A stretch of DNA of 64,000 bases, taken from contig CM028884.1 of assembly GCA_016801885.1 (NCBI GenBank), positions 6,530,501 through 6,594,500 of the forward strand. Reading direction: 5' to 3'. A program made the translations under genes and the position numbers. The notes beneath the pieces are model-generated. The model was not told the DNA's origin. It was given only the letters and a program-made list of their open reading frames with translations, and made no database searches. Position 1 is the first letter of the stretch; the number at the start of each line of letters is the position of its first letter. The stretch is from Toxotes chatareus (taxonomy: Eukaryota; Chordata; Actinopteri; Toxotidae). This document shows positions 31,801 to 43,260 of the stretch, in pieces.

Positions 31801-34800
31801 TTGAGGCCGTTCTAAAGTATGACTTTTTTTGGCTGATTTTGACGCCTTACTATACTATGACCATTTTTATGACATTTTGAGGGCAAAAAAAAAATCCCCT
31901 TTTTTTGCCGATTTTGACGCCTTACTATACTATGACGTTTTTTATGACATATTGAGGTAAAAAAAAATGATGACTTTTTTTGGCCGATTTTGACGCCTTA
32001 CTATACTATGACGTGTTTTATGACATTATGAGGTGGAAAATTTTTTTTACTTTTTTTGGCCGATTTTGACGCCTTACTATACTATGACGTTTTTATGACA
32101 TTTTGAGGTGGAAAAAAATTTTGACTTTTTTTGGCCGATTTTGACGCCTTACTATACTATGACCATTTTTATGACATATTGAGGTCTAAAAATTTTTTGA
32201 CTTTTTTTGGCCGATTTTGACGCCTTACTATACTATGACCATTTTTATGACATTTTGATGTGGAAAAATTTTTTGACTTTTTTTGGCCGATTTATACTCC
32301 TTACTATACTATGACCATTTTTATGACATACTGAGGTCAAAAAAATTTTTGACTTTTTTTGGCCGATTTTGACGCATTACTATACTAACACGTTTTTTAT
32401 GACATTTTGAGGTGGAGACAAATTTTGACTTTTTTTGGTCGATTTTGACGCCTTACTGTACTATGACCATTTTTATGACATTTTGAGGTCGAAAAAAAAA
32501 TTCACTTTTTTTGGCCGATTTTGACGCCTTACTGTACTATGACCATTTTTATGACATTTTCAGGGCGAAAAAAAAATTCCCCTTTTTTAGCCGATTTTGA
32601 CGCCTTACTATACTATGACGTTTTTTATGACATTTTGAGGTAAAAAAAATGACTTTGACTATACTATTTTTTGAGGTATTTTTTTTTACGATTTTGACGC
32701 CTTACTATACTATGACCATTTTTATGACATTTTGATGGCGAAAAAAAAATTCCCCTTTTTAGGCTGATTTTGACGCCTTACTATACTATGACGTTTTTCA
32801 TGACATTTTGAGGTGGAAAAAAATTTTGACGTTTTTTGGCCGATTTTGATGCCTTACTATACTATGACCATTTTTATGACATTTTGAGGCCGTTCTAAAG
32901 TATGACTTTTTTTGGCCGATTTTGACGCCTTACTATACTATGATGTTTTTTATGACATTTTGATGTGGAAAAATTTTTTGAATTTTTTTGGCCGATTTAT
33001 ACTCCTTACTATACTATGACCATTTTTATGACATATTGAGGTCAAAAATTTTTTGACTTTTTTTGGCCGATTTTGACCCCTTACTATACTATGACGTTTT
33101 TTATGACATTTTGAGGCCAGAAAAAGATTCAGTTTTTTTGGCCGATTTTGATGCCTTACTATACTATGACGTTTTTTTATGACATTTTGAGGCGGAAAAA
33201 AATTTTGACTTTTTTTGGCCGATTTTGACGCCTTACTATACTATGACGTTTTTTATGACATTTTGAGGTCGAAAAGATTTTTTACTGTTTTTGGCCGATT
33301 TTGACGCCTTACTATACTATGACGTTTTTTATGGTATTTTGAGGTCGAAAAATTTTTTGACTTTTTTTGGCCGATTTTGACGCCTTACTATACTATGACC
33401 ATTTTTATGACATTTTGAGGTCAAAAAAAATTATGACTTTTTTTGGCCGATTTTGACGCCTTACTATACTAACACGTTTTTTTATGACATTTTGAGGTGG
33501 AGACAAATTTTGACTTTTTTTGGTCGATTTTGACGCCTTACTATACTATGACGTTTTTTATGACATTTTGAGACCGAAAAAAAAATTCACTTTTTTTGGC
33601 CGATTTTGACGCCTTACTATACTATGACGTTTTTTATGACATTTTGAGACCGAAAAAAAAATTCACTTGTTTTGGCCGATTTTTAAGCCTTACTATACTA
33701 TGACGTTTTTTTATGACATTTTGAGACCGAAAAAAAATTCACTTTTTTTGGCCGATTTTGATGCCTCACTATACTATGACGTTTTCTATGACATTTTGAG
33801 GCCGAAAAAATTTTTGACTTTTTTTGGCCGATTTATACTCCTTACTATACTATGACCATTTTTATGACATTTTGATGTGGAAAAATTTTTTGACTTTTTT
33901 TGGCCGATTTATACTCCTTACTATACTATGACCATTTTTATGACATACTGAGGTCAAAAAAATTTTTGACTTTTTTTGGCCGATTTTGACGCATTACTAT
34001 ACTAACACGTTTTTTATGACATTTTGAGGTGGAGACAAATTTTGACTTTTTTTGGTCGATTTTGACGCCTTACTGTACTATGACCATTTTTATGACATTT
34101 TGAGACCGAAAAAAAAATTCACTTTTTTTGGCCGATTTTGACGCCTTACTATACTATGACCATTTTTATGACATTTTGAGACCGAAAAAAAATTCACTTT
34201 TTTTGGCGATTTTGACGCCTTACTATACTATGACGTTTTTTATGACATTTTGAGGTAAAAAAAATGTTTGACTTTTTTTGGCCGATTTTTACGTCTTACT
34301 ATACTATGACCATTTTTATGACATTTTGATGGCGAAAAAAACATTCCCCTTTTTTTCTGATTTTGACGCCTTCCTATACTATGACGTTTTTATGACATTT
34401 TGAGGTCAAAAAAATTTTTGACTTTTTTGGCGATTTTGACCCCTACTATACTATACTATGACGTTTTTTATGACATTTTGAGGCCAGAAAAAGATTCAGT
34501 TTTTTGGCGATTTTGATGCTTACTATACTATGACGTTTTTTATGACATTTTGAGGCGGAAAAAAATTTTTGACTTTTTTTAATGATTTTGACGCCTTACT
34601 ATACTATGACGTTTTTTATGACATTTTGAGGTCAAAAAAATTATGACTTTTTTGGCGATGATACTCCTTACTATACTATGACCATTTTTATGACATACTG
34701 AGGTCAAAAATTTTTTGACTTTTTGGCCGATTTTGACGCATTTTTTTTGACATTTTGAGGTGGAGACAAATTTTGACTTTTTTGGCAGATTTTGACGCCT

Positions 34801-35226
34801 TACTATACTATGACGTTTTTTATGACATTTTGAGACCGAAAAAAAAATTCACTTGTTTTGGCCGATTTTTAAGCCTTACTATACTATGATGTTTTTTTAT
34901 GACATTTTGAGACCGAAAAAAAATTCACTTTTTTTGGCCGATTTTGATGCCTCACTATACTATGACGTTTTCTATGACATTTTGAGGCCGAAAAAATTTT
35001 TGACTTTTTTTGGCCGATTTTGACGCCTTACTATACTATGACCATTTTTATGACATTTTGAGGTCAAAAAAAAAATTCACTTTTTTTGGCCGATTTTGAC
35101 GCCTTACTATACTATGACGTTTTTTTTATATTTTGAGGACATTTTGAGTACATTTTGAGGCCATTCTAAAATATGACTTTTTTTTGCCTGTTTTGAAGCC
35201 TTCCTATACTATGACCTTTTTTATTA
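28860..35226. repeat. Outer-right satellite block with its own repeats
   Basis: This section carries variants absent from the core. AGGCCAGAAAAAGATTCAG monomers lie at about 31271, 33111 and 34480. GGAGACAAATTTTGAC monomers recur near 32413, 33500, 34031 and 34762. A series starting at a TATGACATATTGAGG monomer at about 30303 is repeated at about 31943. Spacings are about 1.84, 1.37 and 1.64 kb. The last few units before 35,226 degrade: a TTTTGAGG fragment is stuttered around 35134-35160 and the terminal unit stops in its T-run. Confidence 0.7.
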
Positions 35227-35905
35227 GGGCCCAAGCATGAAATTTGTGCAAGGCCCTACTGTAACTGAAGGGATTATTATTACTCTCCTCCTCTTTTATT
35301 TTTCTCCCGCTGCTTTGTCGGCTAATTTGACTCCCTGGACTTGCTCAAAAACTCACCAAACTTTGCTCAAAATTTTCATCCGACAAAAGTTCTTTTTTGA
35401 CACTTCCTGTGCGACCGAGCGAAGCCAAATGGCTCTGTAGCCCCGTAGAGTGTGAAAATATTCCAAGTAAGACCTACGGACTTTAAATTCAGTACACAGA
35501 TGCATCACATACATACGAGAAAAAAGTCTCTTGGAGGAAAGTTCTACAATCTACAAGAAGTCCACCATTTTGGAAAAATGCCGCCATTCTGTGTTTCGCA
35601 CAGCTTGTACTTTAACAAACTCGTCCTAGGAGAATGGTCCAGTCATGCTGAAAATTGCTCTGTTTGCTCTTAAGGCCTTCAAGACTAAAAGTTGTAAAAA
35701 GCTTTGGTCTGGGTTACACGGTCTGGCCGTGGCACCGCCACAAAATTGACCCTTCGCCAACACACAAGAAATGGATGTATTTGTGCCTGTCTCTCCCACA
35801 TACTTCATCCAATGCGAATCAAACTTTACAGTCATGTTGATCATATGATCCAGAACAGATTGATGTACTGATATCATGATATTCATGTCAAAGTGCCATG
35901 TGAGC
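35227..35905 (+). mobile_element. Dispersed fish repeat beginning GGGCCCAAGC, truncated
   Basis: The sequence starts abruptly with GGGCCCAAGCATG, followed by GCAAGGCCCTACTGTAA and a TTATTATTACTC stretch. Further in are GCTCAAAAACTCACCAAACT, AAATGGCTCTGTAG, AAAAAAGTCTCTTGGAGG and GGCCGTGGCACCGCC. This order matches a very common dispersed repeat I know from percomorph genomes, whose copies start GGGCCCGAGC. It has no coding capacity here and no matching far end, so it is a diverged truncated copy. It directly abuts the last satellite unit. The right boundary is approximate. Confidence 0.65.
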
Positions 35906-36014
35906 TATATAATGGAAATACATACATTTTACATAGATGTGTTAACATGGAGTTATCGTGACAGGCTGTGTAGATTTAGGATTTTGTGTGGATCTTACAT
36001 CATCAATCTATTGG

Positions 36015-36085
36015 CAGGGCACTGCAGGGAATTGAACCCCACCCTAGTGTACTAGGTGTACCATAACCAGTGCCAGTGCCAGTAC
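36015..36085 (-). mobile_element. Possible tRNA-derived SINE fragment
   Basis: On the minus strand, GGTTCAATTCC (36028-36038) is a good pol III B-box-like sequence. It is preceded by a tRNA-like stretch containing TGGCACTGGTTATGG that could hold a degenerate A box. No SINE tail or body family was recognised. This may be a chance match or a worn SINE head. Confidence 0.3.
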
Positions 36086-36268
36086 TTTTGAAGTGATGTA
36101 AAGGTAAAGCAAAACCAATATTCCAACAGCATTTCTTAAATATTGTGTTATCAATAGGGAGTGGATCAACACTCAGCAGTACTTTGCCTGCTGGGTTTTG
36201 ACTACAGTGTGGTCTTTAAGTGTGGTGGTGGCTTCCTGACCACTGTTTGAGCCTTCTAGCCATTATTA

Positions 36269-36270
<2 letters not shown>

Positions 36271-36336
<66 letters not shown>
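36271..36336. repeat. (GT)33 microsatellite
   Basis: An uninterrupted GT dinucleotide run of 66 nt, ending in GCGTGGGCACGC. Long alternating purine-pyrimidine runs can adopt Z-DNA and are usually highly polymorphic. Reading frames through it (poly His-Thr, poly Cys-Val) are artefacts. Confidence 0.98.
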
Positions 36337-36339
<3 letters not shown>

Positions 36340-36341
<2 letters not shown>

Positions 36342-37640
36342 GGCACGCATTAAGGCAGGGTCATTGAGGAGTAATGGGATTGCTCGACCCCGCTCCCTCT
36401 CTCGACACCCTGGCAAAGACAGGCCTCCTAAATCATCCTCACATCTCTGAGCAAGATGGAGGACCTGGCACCGTCTCTCTCCGCCCTGCATCTCCGCTGC
36501 AGCCATAACCGCTCTCCCCGCTGTGGTACAGATACCGCTCGCAGCCTTGATTTCCCTCAAACCTCTGGGAGGACTGGAGTAATATCTGCTCAGCATTCTG
36601 TAAATATCCACTGGGAGACTGTACTCTAGTTCATTGCAGCTGTGCCACAGTTACTGTGTACAGGCTCTGCTGCTGATCCTTAACTTCTGCTCTTTTGTTC
36701 TTGAACTTTTCATCTTATGACTCCTAAAAAGGAAACAAAGTGTGAGGTGAAGGAGCCTACTCAGCTACTATTATTCATTATTCGTGTTCTGTTCTCTTAT
36801 TCCTATTCAGGGTCATGAAGAGGCTGGAGTCACTTACACCTGGTGTCTACACACGACATCCCTTTTGCTGGCAAAAGTTTTTAACTGTGAGACAACAAGG
36901 ATTTGTAATCTAAGTTTTTCTATTTAGTTTTTATTCAGGATATTAAGATAGTCCTGTAGAACTGGTCAGACAGTTTGCCTACTAATATAGAAAATAAAAT
37001 GCCTGTATATTTTTCACACAGACCTAAGCCAATAATAATATAACGATATTAGATACAATAACAAAGTTTTATAATTTCTCTGCCACTTCTTTTACTTGCA
37101 CCACACCAAAATAACATAAAATGAAACAGATTTTCCTTTTCTTTTTAGCAATGAAAAAGGTGGCATGTCTTACAACCAACACAGTGTGTTTGTAGGTTTT
37201 TCTATCTGAGTCCCAAACAGGGAGTGGGTTACAGCAGTACAGTCACAGGCCAGAGCACCTGCAGACCATGAAAATAATGGTCAGGTTTTTATATGTGCTT
37301 TTGGACCCCAGATGAATACAAAAGGTCCCCAGAGACCAAAGTTTCCCAAGAACAAGATGACAACAACTTGCCATAGGATGCTTCAATAAAAGGAGCCAGA
37401 TTTTTTTTTTTTTGTTGGCCATTCTTTCCAAAACAGATGAAATCTAGCAAAGTGTGAGCAAGCGAAAAGGAAAAGAAATTATGTCAAGGCAGAGTGGAAC
37501 TGAGAGGGACAAGGTATTACATATACCACTTTGCTCAAACACAGACCTGTGCATGACTTGGTTTAATTTCTTGACAGGAATGACAAATAATTTCAGTATA
37601 TAACATCATTTCAACTGTGAATCAATGTGATGTCATAAGG
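36340..37640. other. Intergenic DNA, no feature recognised
   Basis: Mixed-composition sequence with no splice-consistent exons, no conserved peptide and no recognisable repeat apart from short A/T runs (for example near 37400). Confidence 0.6.
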
Positions 37641-37649
37641 AGAAAAAAA

Positions 37650-38035
37650 AAGTACAGTGCTACTTAAACTTTACTTGAAAATTTCCACTTTATGGAACTT
37701 TATGGTTCTTTACACTTGTACTCCACAACATTTCATCTGATACCTGTTACATACATATGCACAGTCTGTAAAATATGATGGCTAGATAGATTAAACCACA
37801 CAAGTATGAGTGAAACTAGTTATACCAGAGACATTTACTCATTTAAAATGACAATCGGTTGTATCAAATGCAACACTCAAATCGAAGTGAAAGGAAATAC
37901 GAATATGACATAAAACCATTTTTATGCAATTCTGCATAATGAGTAGTTTTACTTTCAAGAGATTAACTATATTTAACTAACAGTTTTCTACTTGTACTTG
38001 AAGTTGCTATAATCAGTACTTTTATATTAAATTAA
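37650..38035. mobile_element. Diverged dispersed DNA-transposon-like fish repeat
   Basis: The order of motifs matches a repeat I recognise as abundant in percomorph fish: TACTTAAACTTTACTTG, TTTCCACTTTATGG, TTGTACTCCACAACATTTCA, TAAAATATGATGG, AGATTAAACCAC, TTCTGCATAATGAGTAGTTT and a final GTACTTTTATATTAA. The usual terminal CAGTGGTGGAA-type ends are not seen, so this is an eroded internal piece with no coding capacity. Boundaries and family are approximate and from memory. Confidence 0.55.
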
Positions 38036-38039
38036 GAAT

Positions 38040-40660
38040 CACTGATGTGAAAGCTTTCGCTAGTAGTGACACACTAACAGAGAGAATTATCAGCTAACTC
38101 TGCAGCACTTTATGTTTTTTTAACTCATTGTTTTGGGCTGTCTTGTGCCCACAGCTTTACTGTTTTGGTTCATTGTCACATCAGCCTAGTTTGAAAAAGC
38201 AGAAGGTCGTTATTTTACTTCACATTACATTACTTGTATTTTGTCCTATTATACAAATTGTTACCATTTTCAATGAAAACCCACTGTGCACTGTCTGCCC
38301 AGCACAAAAAGCAGATGCACAAAGTTAGCAACTAGCTTGAGCTCTTAGCAGCTTAGCAGCAGACTCCTGTGAGTGCAGAGAGCAGCAGAGACACCATCTC
38401 TAAATGAAATTGAAATTTCTGCTATGACAGAGTGCTGTCATAGAAGATATTTGGTTTAGCACTGTGTCAGTCCATGTTTCTATTTCTAGCCCTAATTAGT
38501 TCAAAGCTGATATCAAACTATAAATTAGACAGATTTAGTAAATTGTGATACAACAATTAGTTAAACACTGTCAAGTGTATCTTATCTATGGCAGATAATT
38601 AATAAATCAGAATGTAGCATGGATTCTCAGCTGTTATCAACAAGTCTTTTCTTCTTCCTTTGGAACTTTTAATTTTCAGCAATTATATAGTCATGATTTA
38701 ATTTCCTCTGCCCTTCTTTCCTCCTCTGTCTCTCACTTTTCTCTCATCGTTTTTTAACAGCAGCTTGCCCCATGTGTCTCAGCATCCCTATCACCATGAC
38801 AACCAGAAGAAGAGGCTATCTAGCTTTCCGCAATTGCATCTTACTCACAAACGTACTGCTATAAAAGTTGTATTTGGTGGGAATAATCTAAAAAGAGATA
38901 AGACAACTTTTACAGTGTTCTGCTCTGGAAAACAAAATTTATACAGCACTCTATCGAGCCATTTATTCCATGTTTGGTCTTATCAGGTGGTGTTTTGTCT
39001 CTGGGGCTTATATGTTCATTGACCAGAATGGAGAAATATTTCACAAGGGCTAAGAAAAAATCCCATGGTTCAGATGATAAGTTAGAGCTGGGCAGCAATG
39101 AGGAGAGATGAACCTGGCATGACGTACAAGATCTTAAAGTTAAGAAAAAAATGTTGAGAGAACTCAGTCGAGGTTTCCAGAGGCAAAACACTGCAGGGTT
39201 GAGCAAGCAGAACAGTCTGCTGCGTAGAGCGCAGAGATTAAAGCAGATGGTTTTTTTATTTATCAGTAGGTACAAACGCTGCTGTGTACCGGCACTGCTG
39301 TCAATCCATCAAGATTGTTGTCAGCTCTTTCCTCTGGCGGTGGTGCTCCAACAGCAGTTCAGCCACTAATGGGAACAGGAAATCAAACCATTAACAAAAT
39401 TTAGTGAAAGCAAATTAATTGCTTCTGAAACAAAAAAAAAGTGGATTAAAGAGAAGAACTGTTTTTATTGTAATAAAAATGTGTTTTGTTGGGTCTAGAA
39501 CACAGATCAGAACAGACGAAACAGGAGGAAGCCAAAGTAAAATTATACTGATTGAAGGCTGGATTATGAAGTGGACATTGTGGACAACTGCCTGGGTGTC
39601 CCATGCCCTAGGATTGAGATGGGGCTAGTCAAACTGTAGTGACCTTGATTATGTCAGTTGATATTGTGCGTTTATGGTAAACATTCCTAACAAACAACGC
39701 TGACGTCCTGTAGTGGTACATTCAGAGTCCAGATCCCATAGCAATCAAGAATTTGTGGCTGTATCAGGTATGAAATATGAAAAAAATAAGGGCTTAATTT
39801 ACAGCACAAAGAAAGTGCTTCTGAGCAACTACTACAGGAAGAGGATTGCACTTTTGTTTTCCTTGGTAGCTATCAGTATCTTTCCCAAGGTAATAGAAAT
39901 TGTGGATGGTGGAACAACCGGAGTAACTGTGGAAACTGTATCTGGCAAAAGAAAAAGAGGCGTGTTGTTGGAGGAGGCAAAGAATGTGAAGAGGGAGAAT
40001 GATAGAAACTGAAGAAAACAATACTTAACCTCAGACAGAGATTCATTCAGTGGAGAGAGCTGTTGGACTAGAGAAGGGTCAAAACCACCATTAAGTTGGC
40101 ATTATTTCTACTAGATCAGTAAATAACAAAACCTGCCTACTTAGAAATACAACCAGGTGTCACTTTAGTGCACCTTTGCCAGGGGCTGAGTATTTCTGCC
40201 AACGTGCATTTTCTGTTTGATAATTGATATTAAAGTCTTTTCAATTTGAAAAAAAGCATTAAATCTACTTTAATTAAATCCTATAAAGCAAAAAGAGGAC
40301 TGATACTAAAGATTATTTTCATTATTGACTAATCTGCTGATTTTTTAAATGTTTTTTTCTTGAATAATTCTTTCATTTATTTTGAGAAAATGTTATCAGC
40401 ATCAGCATCTTCATCATATGGAACAAACGGAACATAACATAACATGATTGACTCAGACATTATTTGGCACCTGAACATCAAAAATACCCATAAATATTTT
40501 GCAGGCAACAATTATGGACACCTTCTAATAAAGTAAAGCTCGAGACAATGGGACCACACCAGCCACAACCCCAAATCTTTGTGCTTCAGGCGCCCTTGCT
40601 GAGACCACACCAATCTTCAAACTCAGCCTTTTGAAACAGCAGGTGTCTCCAGGACCACAT
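38040..40660. other. Intergenic DNA, no gene supported
   Basis: No coding region is supported. Open frames of 66-121 codons occur but have no family resemblance, coiled-coil or repeat signature, and no coherent splice structure. A small perfect hairpin (CTATGACAG, loop AGTG) lies at 38422-38443. Confidence 0.55.
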
Positions 40661-40671
40661 TCTGCCATGAT

Positions 40672-40966
40672 GACACACACACACACTTGTACTTGTGAGG
40701 ACAAGTACAAGTGAGGACACTCATTGGCATAATGCATTTCCTAGCCCCTTACCCAAACCTTGACTATCATGACTGAATGTCTAATCTCAATCCAAAACTA
40801 AACCAGAATCTAACCTGAATCCTAGAACCACGTCTTAATCCTCAAACACTGCTTTGAAGGTGTGTCAGAAAGTGAGGACTGGCCAAAATGTTCTCAGTCC
40901 TAAAACACAAACTGGTCCTTGCAAAGATAGAAGTCCACGCACACACACAAACACAGACACATATAA
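40672..40966. repeat. CA-flanked dispersed fish repeat with degenerate CCTAACC-like units
   Basis: A short (AC) run is followed by TGAGGACACTCATTGGCATA, ATGCATTTCCTAGCCCCTTA, then degraded CCTAACC-like words, then GTCTTAATCCTCAAACACTG, GGTCCTTGCAAAGAT and a second CA-rich run. I recognise this arrangement as a common teleost repeat in which CA microsatellites flank a GTGAGGACA core. A perfect 12-bp hairpin (ACTTGTACTTGT, loop GAGG) sits at 40685-40712. Confidence 0.6.
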
Positions 40967-42779
40967 CAACAATACCAGCATCCTGTGCTGATTATAATGG
41001 AACACAAATTTTAATTTAAAAGAATTATTGAATAACTTTTGCAATTCAATTATTTAACTCGTTAGAGACAAATGCTAACTGCAATTATCACACAGGCAGA
41101 AGTCAAAATGTACATTGTTATTTATTTATTTTTTTATTATGCGAGAAATGTGGCTTTAAATTGTTCATCACCCCACAGGTGAGAATAAAACATAAATAAG
41201 ACATTCTTACAAAATGTTGCATTAAATCACAAATGGAACAATTCATTTTTTTACATTTGATTTGTTTTATACATAAAACATATTTACACATTTGCCCTTT
41301 TTTTTTTTACATCATGAGAATAAAACATTTGTGTACCATTTTTATAGTACAAACATTTCCTTCTTTTCAAAGCAGAGGTATAAAAGCTCTCCTCACTCCT
41401 GAGAAGACGCTGGGTTCTACTCTAGTGCATTTTATTGTTAAGATTTAAGGCTACGCAGGGTTCACCTGATGGACACACTCGTCTCATGGACAGGCCTATC
41501 ATCATCGGGGAAGGAGTTCATTTTCCTGACTTGCATCTGCTGATTGTCCCTTACAAAGAGAGGTTTGCGGTTCTGCCCGGTCGCTCCCTCCAACTGTTAG
41601 ACCTTCCTTTATTTTTTCCATATTAAAGCTGATGCTGACTGGTTCCACTGAATAACCAATTACAGTCTCTGACAACTTATTTGTTTCTGCAGTCAATTAC
41701 AAATGCCGTGGGGAAAATGTCAGAGTGAGAGAGCCCACGCTCATCACATTATCTCTGTACGGCAATGACCTGCTGAGAAAAAAATGTCAATTTTGCACAG
41801 CAGGGAGAAGATGTATAAAAAAAAAAAAGCAACAGAGCAGTTTCATACTTTTGGTGGCTGTTATTGTGTAAAGGATGGAACTCACTTAATCATAGGTGCA
41901 GTGCTCCCTAGTGGTCAAAACACACCTAAAGCAACAGGAAAAAAAAAAAATAAACCCATTCCTCTCTGGTTCTTTGATAGGATTACACCAAAAGCCATAA
42001 ACAAAAGACATGAAGCAACTAATTGGCTGGCCATGTAAGCCTCTTAGAAGACACACTATGATAAACCATCCAGGACAGGAAGTCCAATCCTCAATACAGA
42101 CGACAAGTTAACAATCAAGCACTTAAATATTAGACAAAAGAGGCAGCAAGGAAGCAGATCAGTGACGCTGCTCTGTAATTCAATGGAAAAGGGTTTTTTT
42201 TTGTTGTTTTTAGTTCCTACCTGTCCAGCAGGTAGCTGTGTGGCCCACTATGGAGTTAGTGACGCTGAAACATAGGCTTGAAAATTAAGACGGGTCAGAC
42301 AGGTCACCTTGGAAACATTACATAAAAGCTACAAGCCCCTTTTAAAATTTTGCACGCTAACAAAACGGAACCGCAGCATCTTTTATGTACTTTAACAAAT
42401 TATCTCGCTTTGGATCATTGTGCTTTTCATGAGCATCAGTGCCCTCGATTATACAATTCCCCAGAACACAAAGATCTTCTCAACTGATCTTTTATACTGA
42501 TAATAAAAAAAAAAGAAAATGCATCAACATATTAGGAACAAAGTGCTTAACAACACTGATGTGTTGATTAATTTGAAATGATCAGAGAATTGGGTGGTGT
42601 CAGGTTTAGTCATTAGACGGGGACACATAACATCATCTGGTGTTTTTAATGTCCTTTCTCATTTTCTCTAACCAGCTGCTTTGTCCCTAAATTAACAGGC
42701 TCCATTTCCTAAAACCATCAGCCGTGTGCGTCTACTATGAGTCTGTTATCAGAAATGAAAGAGGGAGGTTGAAAGAGAA

Positions 42780-43260
42780 AGTTGAACTCTTTAACAGACA
42801 GAGGCCATTAGTATGCTACCTGCAGAGTCACATGCAATTAAAAAACGAAGGAAAGCCCCGCTCGTCGGCGCTCAGATGAAAGATGAGGGCTGCATAAAAG
42901 CCCATTGACAGGCAGATAAAGCGAGGATCAAGCTAATATCCATCCAAGCCTCTAAAACACACTAAAGGATATGAACTGAGCCATTAGACACAAGGAGATA
43001 TGTCTCAATCCTTTCATTACTGTTGAGTCTGGAAAAATAGACTCGCACATCTGAAGAGTTAAACTCCAAAATGGAGATATCCCTAATTCAAATAAATTAA
43101 AACCTCACCACAGAACGTGATTGATGGCATAAAATCATTATAGAGGATTACTGAAGTTATCACGCGCCAATTCCATTTTGCTTACAAACTGGAGACAAAA
43201 TTAGAGCACGTAATCACATCTGCTTTTCAAATTGTGAGTAAAGGAATGTCAGGCTCCAAT
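42780..43260. other. Candidate conserved non-coding element
   Basis: A unique, repeat-free stretch with balanced composition and homeodomain-type words (CAATTAAA, AGCTAATA, TAATCACAT), resembling vertebrate conserved non-coding DNA in style. The call rests on appearance only; conservation cannot be seen in one sequence. The stretches at 41430-41780 and 44340-44570 look similar. Confidence 0.2.

Larger units (their letters stand above)
1..35226. repeat. Satellite array, about 75-bp unit
   Basis: A continuous head-to-tail tandem array that continues past the left edge. Each unit contains, in order, a GGCCGATTTTGACGCC block, a TTACTATACTATGAC block, a short T-run, a TATGACATTTTGAGGT block, an A-run and a T-run. 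Spacing between equivalent blocks is 72-78 bp where the sequence is clean (for example 7021, 7099, 7174), giving roughly 470 units. Three common monomer types differ after CTAT: TATGACCATTTTTATGAC, TATGACGTTTTTTATGAC and CTAACACGTTTTTTATGAC. The array is AT-rich but keeps several CpG sites per unit. There is no transposase, no telomeric motif and no spacer structure. I do not recognise the family. Whether it is centromeric, pericentromeric or an interstitial heterochromatic block cannot be told from sequence. Confidence 0.97.

Noticed and set aside
1..35226. Many small open frames (61-111 codons) on both strands in the satellite, including Cys/His-containing repeats on minus
   Set aside because: They come from near-multiple-of-three unit lengths, recur on both strands at the same places, break at homopolymer changes and resemble no family. 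CHKNGHSIV is not a spaced zinc-finger motif.
1..35226. CRISPR-like array
   Set aside because: Units are contiguous, with no unique spacers between identical short repeats, no cas genes, and the window is vertebrate.
1..35226. Telomeric or subtelomeric repeat
   Set aside because: No TTAGGG or variant runs were seen, and the unit is about 75 bp.
36216..36611. Open frame of 131 codons with a His-Thr run
   Set aside because: It is produced by the (GT)33 microsatellite; the rest has no recognisable similarity.
39713..40012. Plus-strand open frame of 99 codons downstream of akap13
   Set aside because: No family resemblance, no splice context and no repeat or domain signature; length is compatible with chance.
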